A DNA stretch of 7,894 bases from Oscillospiraceae bacterium. Its GTDB lineage: Bacteria > Bacillota > Clostridia > Oscillospirales > Ruminococcaceae. The position numbers and the translations under genes are program-made. Below are positions 1 to 6,103 of this stretch, in pieces (the stretch's first letter is position 1; each line of letters begins with the position of its first letter). Under the pieces are notes generated by a model. That model was not told where the DNA came from and did no database searches. It saw nothing but the letters and a program-made list of their open reading frames with translations. The DNA is taken from positions 1 to 7,894 of the forward strand of contig JAGAKC010000200.1 of NCBI GenBank assembly GCA_017848155.1, written 5' to 3'.

Positions 1-1
1 C

Positions 2-1027
2 GCCACACGGTATTCCTTCCTGCTGGATTCGGTGAGCGAGGATGAAGCTGCGCAGCGGCTGCTTTCGGGAGCGGAGGACGCAGCCGATGTGTTCTTTTTC
101 TCCTCTGACGATATCACGCAGCTTTCGGACAGGGGTATACTCATGCCGCTGGACAACAGCCGTGCGTGGATAGCACAGAACAACACCGCCCACTCCATCT
201 CCGCTGCGGAGATATCGGGAAAGCTGTACGGTGTGCCCTGCTCGGTGGACGCAAATATCCTTTACTATGACCGCTCCGCACTTTCGGAAAATGATGTAAG
301 GAGCCTGCGGCTGATACTGGAAAAGGACCTGCCCGACAAGCAGTATACCTATGCGATGGACCTCAGCGACGGCACGCAGATGTCAGGCTTCTTCACAGCG
401 GCAGGCTGCAACGTGACAGGCGCAGATGACGGAAACGGTATAAGCAGCGAGCACGGTCTTGTTGCGGGAGAATATATGCTGCACCTTGCGGATGAGCATG
501 CCGTTATACCGCTGTGCAGCGCCGCCGAGGTGCGAAAGCGCTTCGCCGACAGGAGCATAGCAGCTGCCGCAGCGCACGCCGAAAGCTTTGCGGAGATACA
601 AAGCTCGCTTGGAAAGGACTTCGGAGCATCGGTGCTGCCCATGCTGACCATGCCCGACGGAAGCTCTGCGCAGCTGGGAAGTGCCGCTGTATACCGCCTG
701 TGCGGAGTAAACGCAGCTACCCCTTATCCCCAGGAAGCAGAGCAGCTTGCACGGATGCTGTCCGACACGGATATACAGCGCAGGCGCCTTGAAAGGCTGT
801 CCATGATACCCGTCGGACTGGAGCTTCTTAATGACAGCAGCCTTATAAAGCAATACCCTGCGGTCGCCGCCGTGGTGAGTCAGCTGGAATGCTGCCACAC
901 GCCAAAGACAGGCGGCTTCATAAAGCATGCGGCAGAGCTTGCAGCGGAGCTTACGGGAGATATGACGCTGAACGATCTTCGGAAAAAGCTGGGACGGTTT
1001 GCGCAGCTGGTGCTGTCCACAAAATAG
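2..1027 (+). CDS. ABC transporter extracellular solute-binding protein, family 1 (5'-partial)
   Basis: The reading frame is open to the left edge, so the true start lies outside; the GTG at 32 is in frame but is probably internal. 341 residues are visible. Numbering from the first whole codon, DVFFFSSDD (29-37), followed by a 'G-x-L-x-PLD' stretch (45-51), and then GKLYGVPCSVDANILYYDR (73-91) are the typical landmarks of family 1 (maltose-binding-like) binding proteins: the hinge region and the 'YGVP...LYYD' strand. The C-terminal MTLNDLRKKL segment resembles the usual ending of this family. These proteins capture sugars or other solutes outside the cell for an ABC importer and in Gram-positives are lipoproteins. 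The signal peptide and roughly the first 60-90 residues would be missing here. No permease or ATPase partner follows; the next gene has its own promoter. The substrate is unknown, and a sugar is an inference from the family and the neighbouring cellulases. Confidence 0.85.
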   Translation, partial: ATRYSFLLDSVSEDEAAQRLLSGAEDAADVFFFSSDDITQLSDRGILMPLDNSRAWIAQNNTAHSISAAEISGKLYGVPCSVDANILYYDRSALSENDVRSLRLILEKDLPDKQYTYAMDLSDGTQMSGFFTAAGCNVTGADDGNGISSEHGLVAGEYMLHLADEHAVIPLCSAAEVRKRFADRSIAAAAAHAESFAEIQSSLGKDFGASVLPMLTMPDGSSAQLGSAAVYRLCGVNAATPYPQEAEQLARMLSDTDIQRRRLERLSMIPVGLELLNDSSLIKQYPAVAAVVSQLECCHTPKTGGFIKHAAELAAELTGDMTLNDLRKKLGRFAQLVLSTK

Positions 1028-1068
1028 ACTGCGGCACTGCGATCGTTTAATATCTGAACTGTTTTTCG

Positions 1069-1085
1069 GCTTTTTGTGAAAAAGC
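1069..1085 (+). repeat. Short inverted repeat after the binding-protein gene (possible weak terminator)
   Basis: GCTTTTT (1069-1075) and AAAAAGC (1079-1085) form a perfect 7-bp stem with a GTG loop. It lies 42 bp after the stop codon at 1025-1027 and upstream of the next promoter, where a terminator would be expected. However, the stem is A/T-rich and is followed by A residues rather than a T run on the + strand, so it is a poor intrinsic terminator. Nothing better is seen between 1028 and 1107. Confidence 0.3.
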
Positions 1086-1107
1086 GATAAAAAAAGTCCT
1101 TAACTGC

Positions 1108-1136
1108 TTGCAAAGATCAATGAAATGTGGTACAAT
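1108..1136 (+). promoter_or_regulatory. Sigma-A promoter with extended -10, upstream of the zinc-ribbon gene
   Basis: The -35 box is TTGCAA (1108-1113) and the -10 box is TACAAT (1131-1136), with an ideal 17-bp spacer. A TG at 1128-1129 gives the TGn extended -10 element. Transcription would start at about 1142-1144. The transcript would begin with a small hairpin, GGCA (1145-1148)/TGCC (1153-1156) with a TTAT loop. Flanking bases AATAAC (1134-1139) and GTTATT (1157-1162) are also complementary, so the DNA palindrome overlaps the -10 box. It could be an operator or a 5' stabilising hairpin; which one cannot be told from sequence. Confidence 0.75.
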
Positions 1137-1190
1137 AACCTTATGGCATTATTGCCGTTATTCTGACAGTACTGAAAGGAGTTTTTTAAA

Positions 1191-1643
1191 ATGGGCTTTT
1201 TTGATGACGTTATCAACACCACCAAGAATGTTGCCGCTAATGCAGGCAAGAAGACAGACGAGGCTGTAAAGTTCTCCAAGCTCAAGATCAAGAAGAGCCA
1301 GATAAAGGGCGATATCAAGGTAAAGTTCGAGAAGCTCGGTTCTTCCGTATACCAGATGACAAAGTCCGGTGAAAAGGACAACGACGCTATTGACGCAAGC
1401 ATCGCAGAGATCGATGAGTGCTACGAGAAGCTCTCCGAGATCGAAAAGCAGATCGACGAGCTCAAAAGCGAGGTAACTTGTGTTTCCTGCGGCGCAAAGA
1501 CCAAGAACGACAACAACTTCTGCCCCAAGTGCGGCACAAAGCTTCCTGTACCCGAGGTAAAGGAAGAGCCTGCTGAAGAGGCTGCAGCTGAAGAAAAGCC
1601 TGCAGAGGCAGATGTGATCGTTGAGGAAAAAAAGGCTGACTGA
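1191..1643 (+). CDS. Coiled-coil zinc-ribbon protein of unknown function
   Basis: A 150-residue protein with no signal peptide or membrane segment, so probably cytoplasmic. Three parts can be seen: a lysine-rich helical N-terminal half (about 1-95) beginning MGFFDDV, with a probable coiled coil at about 66-95; a zinc ribbon with C97, C100, C111 and C114 (CVSCG...CPKCG, spacing C-x2-C-x10-C-x2-C); and a low-complexity Glu/Ala/Pro/Lys tail (about 120-150). Small proteins of this architecture are common in Clostridia and are normally annotated only as zinc-ribbon proteins, with no established role. The start is secure: AAAGGAG at 1175-1181 lies nine bases before the ATG. It is monocistronic, with its own strong promoter and terminator. 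Its codons strongly favour AAG, GAG, ATC, TTC and CTC, while the neighbours use ATA and CTG/CTT freely, which suggests high expression. A link to the flanking sugar genes is not supported. Confidence 0.85.
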   Translation: MGFFDDVINTTKNVAANAGKKTDEAVKFSKLKIKKSQIKGDIKVKFEKLGSSVYQMTKSGEKDNDAIDASIAEIDECYEKLSEIEKQIDELKSEVTCVSCGAKTKNDNNFCPKCGTKLPVPEVKEEPAEEAAAEEKPAEADVIVEEKKAD

Positions 1644-1674
1644 TGATCGGCGCATGAATTATCCGAACTGATAT

Positions 1675-1709
1675 ATCGGGGCGTGGCTATGGCTGCTCCC
1701 CGATTTTTT
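1675..1709 (+). terminator. Intrinsic terminator after the zinc-ribbon gene
   Basis: ATCGGGG (1675-1681) pairs with CCCCGAT (1698-1704). After one C/T mismatch the stem continues with five more pairs (1683-1687 with 1692-1696, two of them G-U) around a TATG loop. A run of six T (1704-1709) follows directly. This is a classical rho-independent terminator, 31 bp after the stop codon, and it separates the zinc-ribbon gene from the GH5 operon. Confidence 0.88.
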
Positions 1710-1739
1710 ATGCAGGAAAATAAATTGATCTACTCCCCC

Positions 1740-1768
1740 TTGACGGGAGCACGGTTATTTTATATAAT
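1740..1768 (+). promoter_or_regulatory. Near-consensus sigma-A promoter for the GH5 operon
   Basis: The -35 box TTGACG (1740-1745) and the -10 box TATAAT (1763-1768) are separated by exactly 17 bp, one base from the full consensus. Start of transcription is expected near 1774-1776, giving a short leader of about 38 nt before the ATG at 1813, with AGGAG at 1801-1805 as the ribosome binding site. No clear cre-type or other palindromic operator was seen around it, so any regulation of the cellulases is not evident from this region. Confidence 0.82.
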
Positions 1769-1812
1769 AGGTATAGCACTATGCAACTTTTATTTTCAAG
1801 AGGAGATAATAT

Positions 1813-3096
1813 ATGAAGCTCAGAAGATCGTTCTCGCTGCTGACAGCGGCAGTGATATGTACAGGCATGCTGTCGGGCTGTGCAGGAAAAACAGAGGAAA
1901 GCTCCGCAGTGGGGGGCGATACCTCCGTCACTATTACCGAAGCAAGCACCGCAGACCCCATCGACACAGAGATGACACCGCTTGAATTTACGGCAGGGAT
2001 AAAGGTGGGCTGGAATCTCGGCAACACCCTCGACGCAACAGGCACAGGCCTTGACTCCGAAATGTCATGGGGAAATCCCAAGACCACAGAGGATATGATA
2101 CTTAAGCTGAAGTCCGCAGGCTTCAACGCAGTGCGTATCCCCACCACGTGGGAAAAGCACATGGACGAGAGCTACACCATCGACGCAGCGTGGATGGCTC
2201 GTGTGCAGGAGATAGTCGACTACGCCTACGACAACGATATGTACGCTATCCTGAACATGCACCACGAGGAGTGGTACTACCCCGACAACGCAAACAAGGA
2301 CGCCGCATCCGCACGGCTCGAAGCATGCTGGACGCAGATAGCGGAGCACTTCAGTGACTATGACGAGCGCCTTATATTCGAGGGCATGAACGAGCCGCGC
2401 TGGAAGAACACAAGCTTTGAATGGAACGGCGGAAACGACGAGGGCAGAGCGGTCGTGAACCATCTGAACAATGTTTTCGTGGACGCTGTAAGAGCCACAG
2501 GCGGCAACAACGAGCACCGCTTCCTTATGGTGTGTCCCTATGGCGCAAACAGCGGAGAGAGCGCACTTGCGGCGCTGGAGCTGCCCGACGACGACAGGCT
2601 GATCGTATCGGTGCACGCATATATCCCCTACGGCTTTGCACTGGCAGAAAACGGTACGACAAAATGGGTGGCTGACCGTGGAAACTGCACTACCGAAATA
2701 GACCAGCTGGCAGAGGTGCTGGACAGGCTGTTCATCAGCAAGGGCATAGCTGTCATCATCGGCGAAACAGGTGCACAGAACCGTGAAAACGAGGAGTTCC
2801 GCTGCAACTGGGCGGAGTACTACTTCGGAAAATTCGCAGAGATGGGTATTCCCTGCTTCTGGTGGGATAACGGCGCTTTCTTCAGCGGCGAGAAGTTCGG
2901 TCTGCTGGACCGCCGCCTGCTGCAGTTCAAATATCCCCTGCTTACCGAAAGCATAATGAAGGCTGTCTACGGCGAGGACGCAGACTTCGATATCCGTGAC
3001 GAGAGCAAATGCGCATACAGCGGCTGCCTTAACGAAGTGGATGACCCCGGCACTGACGTGTACTGCAAGCTGCACGCCGCAGAGGACGCTGCCTGA
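1813..3096 (+). CDS. GH5 endoglucanase-type lipoprotein (probably subfamily GH5_4) with C-terminal Cys/His tail
   Basis: A 427-residue secreted glycoside hydrolase. Residues 1-23 form a lipoprotein signal peptide (KLRR, a hydrophobic core and lipobox L20-S21-G22-C23), so the mature enzyme should be tethered to the outer face of the membrane. A Ser/Thr/Glu-rich linker (24-55) leads to a GH5 catalytic domain (about 58-388). Its marks are GWNLGNTLDA (66-75), NAVRIPTTW with R108, HH at 150-151, FEGMNEPR with acid/base E194, VHAY with H268, IIGETGA with nucleophile E318, and WWDNG with W351. All core GH5 catalytic residues are present. The NLGNTLDA and GMNEPR motifs point to GH5_4, whose members cut beta-1,4-glucan, xyloglucan, mannan or mixed-linkage glucan; the exact substrate cannot be read. 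No dockerin or carbohydrate-binding module is present. The extra C-terminal tail (about 392-427) has C400, C405, C418 and H421. It is first in an operon with a paralogue 28 bp downstream. The start is fixed by AGGAG at 1801-1805 and the signal peptide. Confidence 0.93.
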   Translation: MKLRRSFSLLTAAVICTGMLSGCAGKTEESSAVGGDTSVTITEASTADPIDTEMTPLEFTAGIKVGWNLGNTLDATGTGLDSEMSWGNPKTTEDMILKLKSAGFNAVRIPTTWEKHMDESYTIDAAWMARVQEIVDYAYDNDMYAILNMHHEEWYYPDNANKDAASARLEACWTQIAEHFSDYDERLIFEGMNEPRWKNTSFEWNGGNDEGRAVVNHLNNVFVDAVRATGGNNEHRFLMVCPYGANSGESALAALELPDDDRLIVSVHAYIPYGFALAENGTTKWVADRGNCTTEIDQLAEVLDRLFISKGIAVIIGETGAQNRENEEFRCNWAEYYFGKFAEMGIPCFWWDNGAFFSGEKFGLLDRRLLQFKYPLLTESIMKAVYGEDADFDIRDESKCAYSGCLNEVDDPGTDVYCKLHAAEDAA

Positions 3097-3124
3097 CCAG
3101 CGCAACGACATGAGGAGATAGAAT

Positions 3125-4276
3125 ATGACTTTATTTATGACAAAGATGACCTCGGTGCTGACGGCGCTGATGATGCTGCTTTCGGGCGGCAAGGGCGCTG
3201 TGGAGATGCTGGAATACGGCTCGGGCGTGGACAGTCCTGTGACATCGGAGGAGGAGATACTCTCCCCAACAGAGCTTTGCAAGGAGATAACCATCGGCTG
3301 GAACCTCGGAAACACCCTTGACGCAACAGGCGGAAGCGGTCTTTCCACGGAGACCTCATGGGGAAACCCCAAGGCGACAGAGGAGCTCATCCTCGCCGTG
3401 AAGAAGGCAGGCTTCAATGCGGTGCGCATCCCCACCACCTGGTACAAGCACATGGACGACGACTACAACATCGACAAGGAATGGATGGACAGGGTGCAGG
3501 AGGTCGTTGACTACGCATACGACAACGGAATGTACGTTATACTGAACTCCCACCACGAAAACTGGAACTACCCCTACGAGGACAATCTCGAAAAGGGAAA
3601 GAAGATACTGAACAAGCTGTGGACACAGGTCGCAGAGCGCTTCAGGGACTACGACCAGCGCCTTATCTTCGAGGGCATGAACGAGCCTCGCAAGGTCGGC
3701 ACGACCTACGAATGGAACGGCGGCGACAAGGAGGGCAGACAGGTGGTGAACCGCTTCAACGAAGCGTTTATCGCCGCTGTAAGAGCCACAGGCGGAAACA
3801 ACCTGACACGCTGCCTTATGATACCCACTTATGCCGCCACATCACAGGCACTGGACGGATTTACGGTACCTGACGACGACTACCTTATCGTGTCGATACA
3901 CGCATATACTCCCTACAATTTCGCAATGGCGACAGGCGGAAAATGGGCGACAGATAATTTCAGCGAAAAAGACCCCAACAGCACGAATGAACTTAAATGG
4001 CTGTCCGATGAGCTTAACAAGCGCTTTGTCAGCAAGGGCATCGGCGCTGTCATCGGCGAGTGCGGTGCGACTGACAAGGGCAACCTTGACCAGCGCATCA
4101 ACTGGGCACGCTACTTCCCCAAGGTATTCGGTCAGTACGATATCCCCGTATTCCTCTGGGACAACGGCGCTTTCGGCACGGGCGGCGAAAAGTACGGCCT
4201 TATCGACCGCTATACGCTCAAATGGAAGTACAAGGACTATATCAATGCGCTTGTAAAGTCAGCGGAAAATGCATGA
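3125..4276 (+). CDS. GH5 endoglucanase-type enzyme (probably GH5_4), paralogue of the preceding gene
   Basis: A 383-residue glycoside hydrolase, more than half identical by eye to the preceding product over the catalytic domain. Landmarks are GWNLGNTLDA (58-67), VRIPTTW with R101, HH 143-144, FEGMNEPR with acid/base E187, IHAY with H259, IGECGA with nucleophile E312, and LWDNG with W345. All expected catalytic residues are present. The N-terminus has one Lys (K7) and a short hydrophobic stretch (about 11-19) ending LLSGG, so it is a weak signal peptide lacking the lipobox cysteine of its partner. The enzyme may be released, poorly secreted or left uncleaved. It ends right after the catalytic domain, with no tail, dockerin or binding module. 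The start is fixed by AGGAG at 3113-3117 and an in-frame stop at 3119-3121. The 28-bp gap shows no promoter or terminator, so the gene is co-transcribed with its paralogue. A tryptophan of the partner (W350) is leucine here (L344), which may alter the substrate cleft. Confidence 0.92.
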   Translation: MTLFMTKMTSVLTALMMLLSGGKGAVEMLEYGSGVDSPVTSEEEILSPTELCKEITIGWNLGNTLDATGGSGLSTETSWGNPKATEELILAVKKAGFNAVRIPTTWYKHMDDDYNIDKEWMDRVQEVVDYAYDNGMYVILNSHHENWNYPYEDNLEKGKKILNKLWTQVAERFRDYDQRLIFEGMNEPRKVGTTYEWNGGDKEGRQVVNRFNEAFIAAVRATGGNNLTRCLMIPTYAATSQALDGFTVPDDDYLIVSIHAYTPYNFAMATGGKWATDNFSEKDPNSTNELKWLSDELNKRFVSKGIGAVIGECGATDKGNLDQRINWARYFPKVFGQYDIPVFLWDNGAFGTGGEKYGLIDRYTLKWKYKDYINALVKSAENA

Positions 4277-4279
4277 CCC

Positions 4280-4315
4280 ACGGGGGTGAAGGGGCTTATC
4301 CCTCTCCCCCGTCTT
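4280..4315 (+). terminator. GC-rich hairpin after the GH5 operon, probable terminator
   Basis: ACGGGGG (4280-4286) pairs perfectly with CCCCCGT (4306-4312), and AGGG (4290-4293) can pair with CCCT (4300-4303) inside it. The hairpin begins three bases after the GH5 stop codon. The following bases (CTTTAG) hold only three T, so termination may be partial. No clear promoter is seen between it and the ABC exporter genes, so some read-through into them is possible. Confidence 0.6.
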
Positions 4316-4341
4316 TAGCGTAAAACAGGTAAACAGAAAAC

Positions 4342-4346
4342 GGAGG
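4342..4346 (+). promoter_or_regulatory. Ribosome binding site that sets a TTG start
   Basis: GGAGG lies eight bases before the TTG at 4355. The next in-frame ATG codons are more than 30 codons downstream, inside the first membrane helix region, so the TTG is the credible start. Confidence 0.75.
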
Positions 4347-4354
4347 ACAGAGCT

Positions 4355-6100
4355 TTGCTGAAACTGGCAAGATATCTGAAGCATTTCAAGCTGCATGTGT
4401 CTTTGGGACCTGCATGCAAGCTGATAGAAGCTATATTTGAGCTTATCGTGCCGCTGGTAATGGCGGACATGATAGACAACGGCATAGCAAAAGGAAACGA
4501 GGGCGCTGTCTGGCAGGGCGGCGCAAAGCTGATATTCTTTGCGGTGTGCGGACTATCCTTTACACTGGTGTGTCAGTACATGGCGTCAGTGGCTTCACAG
4601 GGCGTCGGCACCATGCTTCGCCGTGACCTTTTCGCACACGTAAACACACTTTCCTACAAAGAGATAGACAAGGCAGGTACCCCTGCCCTCGTAACACGTA
4701 TCGCAAACGACGTGAATCAGGTGCAGACGGCTGTTGCGATGCTGATTAGACTTGTGATAAGAGCGCCGTTTCTCGTTATCGGCGCAACGGTCATGGCAAT
4801 GACCATCGACCTTAAGCTGTCGCTCATCTTCCTCGGGTCGATGGTGGCGATAATCCTTATCATGTTCCCGATAATGAAGATAACGGTAAAGCTGTTCAAG
4901 CGTCAGCAGAAGAGCCTTGACGGCATCTCACGCATAACCCGTGAGAATCTTTCGGGCGTGAGAGTGGTGCGTGCATTCGCACGTCAGGAGCACGAAAAGC
5001 AGCGCTTTGAGGACTCTGCGGAGGAATACCGTGAATTTGCGCTCAGAGCAGGCCGTATAAACGCTCTGCTGAATCCTGCGATATTCATAGTGGTGAACGC
5101 CGCATACCTGCTGATAGTGTATCTCGGCGGCTCGATGGTGTCCGCAGACGGACTTTCACAGGGTCAGGTCATCGCACTTGTAAACTACATGACCCAGATA
5201 TCCCTTGCGCTGGTGGTGGTGGCAAACCTTGTGACCATCTTCACAAAGGCGGCTGCCTCCTCCGCACGTATCAACGAGGTATTCGACATGAAGCCGTCCG
5301 TTGTGGGCGCAGCCACAATGCCTAAGACCGACAGCAGCGCACCTGCGATAGAATTCAGGAATGTCAGCTTCTCCTACCTCGACAAGGACGGAGAAAGGTC
5401 GCTGGAAAACGTAAGCTTTTCCCTTGAAAAGGGAGATGTACTGGGCATAATCGGCGGTACAGGCTCGGGTAAATCGACTCTCGTGAACCTGCTGTCACGC
5501 TTCTATGACGCAACAGAGGGAAAGGTGCTGCTGTACGGTGCGGATGTACGTGACTACCCTGACGGGGAGCTTCGCAGGCTCATCGGAATAGTGCCGCAGA
5601 AGACCGAGCTTTTAAGCGGCACTCTGCGTGAAAACATGACCATGGGCAGGACGGATATCACCGATGAAAGGATATTAAGGGCGCTGGAGATAGCGCAGGC
5701 AAAGGAATTCACCGACGCACTCGAAAACGGACTTGACGCACGTGTGCTTGCGGGAGGAAAGAACTTCTCGGGCGGTCAGAAGCAGCGCCTTGCCATAGCG
5801 AGAGCCATCGCAAAATCGCCCGATATACTGATACTGGACGACAGCTCAAGTGCGCTGGACTATGCGACCGACGCAAAGCTCCGACAGGCGCTGAAGGGGC
5901 TTTCGGGCATGACCACCGTGATAGTTTCACAAAGAGCAAACAGCATCCGTCATGCGGATAAGATAATCGTACTGGACGACGGTAAGGTGTCGGGCATCGG
6001 CACTCACGCAGAGCTTCTGAGAGAATGCGACGTATACCGTGAGATATGCCTTACCCAGTACACCGAGGACGAGCTTCGTGAGCAGGAAAAGGAGGGATGA
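4355..6100 (+). CDS. Heterodimeric ABC exporter subunit with degenerate ATP site
   Basis: A 581-residue ABC exporter half-transporter. Six membrane helices are expected at about 15-36, 56-78, 128-150, 153-175, 240-262 and 270-295, followed by a nucleotide-binding domain (about 332-575). Motifs seen: Walker A GGTGSGKS (367-374), Q-loop Q415, signature FSGGQ (471-475), Walker B ILILD (491-495). Two catalytic positions are altered: the residue after Walker B is D496 instead of Glu, and the switch histidine is Q526 (VSQR). This pattern matches the degenerate partner of heterodimeric exporters such as BmrC/BmrD and TM287/TM288, in which one ATP site hydrolyses poorly. The signature motif is intact and would complete the working site of the partner encoded 3 bp downstream. 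Known relatives move drugs, lipids or peptides outward; the substrate here is unknown. No dedicated promoter is apparent. Start TTG at 4355 is supported by GGAGG at 4342-4346; length is normal for the family. Confidence 0.93.
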   Translation: MLKLARYLKHFKLHVSLGPACKLIEAIFELIVPLVMADMIDNGIAKGNEGAVWQGGAKLIFFAVCGLSFTLVCQYMASVASQGVGTMLRRDLFAHVNTLSYKEIDKAGTPALVTRIANDVNQVQTAVAMLIRLVIRAPFLVIGATVMAMTIDLKLSLIFLGSMVAIILIMFPIMKITVKLFKRQQKSLDGISRITRENLSGVRVVRAFARQEHEKQRFEDSAEEYREFALRAGRINALLNPAIFIVVNAAYLLIVYLGGSMVSADGLSQGQVIALVNYMTQISLALVVVANLVTIFTKAAASSARINEVFDMKPSVVGAATMPKTDSSAPAIEFRNVSFSYLDKDGERSLENVSFSLEKGDVLGIIGGTGSGKSTLVNLLSRFYDATEGKVLLYGADVRDYPDGELRRLIGIVPQKTELLSGTLRENMTMGRTDITDERILRALEIAQAKEFTDALENGLDARVLAGGKNFSGGQKQRLAIARAIAKSPDILILDDSSSALDYATDAKLRQALKGLSGMTTVIVSQRANSIRHADKIIVLDDGKVSGIGTHAELLRECDVYREICLTQYTEDELREQEKEG

Positions 6101-6103
6101 CGC

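Noticed and set aside
32..34. GTG at 32 as the true start of the first gene
   Set aside because: The frame stays open to the left edge and the protein lacks the signal peptide and N-terminal strand expected of binding proteins, so the gene is cut by the window.
1076..1090. Possible catabolite-response (cre) site near TGTGAAAAAGCGATAA
   Set aside because: It does not fit the cre consensus: the central CG is out of register with the flanking TG and CA, and it belongs to the A/T-rich inverted repeat.
1158..1655. Minus-strand open frame over the zinc-ribbon gene
   Set aside because: It is the mirror of a gene with a clear promoter, ribosome binding site and zinc ribbon; its leucine-rich product reflects the complement of AAG and GAG codons.
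1683..1985. Plus-strand 100-codon frame upstream of the first GH5 gene
   Set aside because: It begins inside the terminator loop, crosses the GH5 promoter and overlaps the GH5 start in another frame; it has no ribosome binding site.
2065..3453. Long open frame on the minus strand (462 codons) across both GH5 genes
   Set aside because: It is antisense to two clear GH5 genes and spans their junction. It resembles another minus-strand frame (1779-2162) only because both mirror the duplicated GH5 sequence. It has no recognisable domain.
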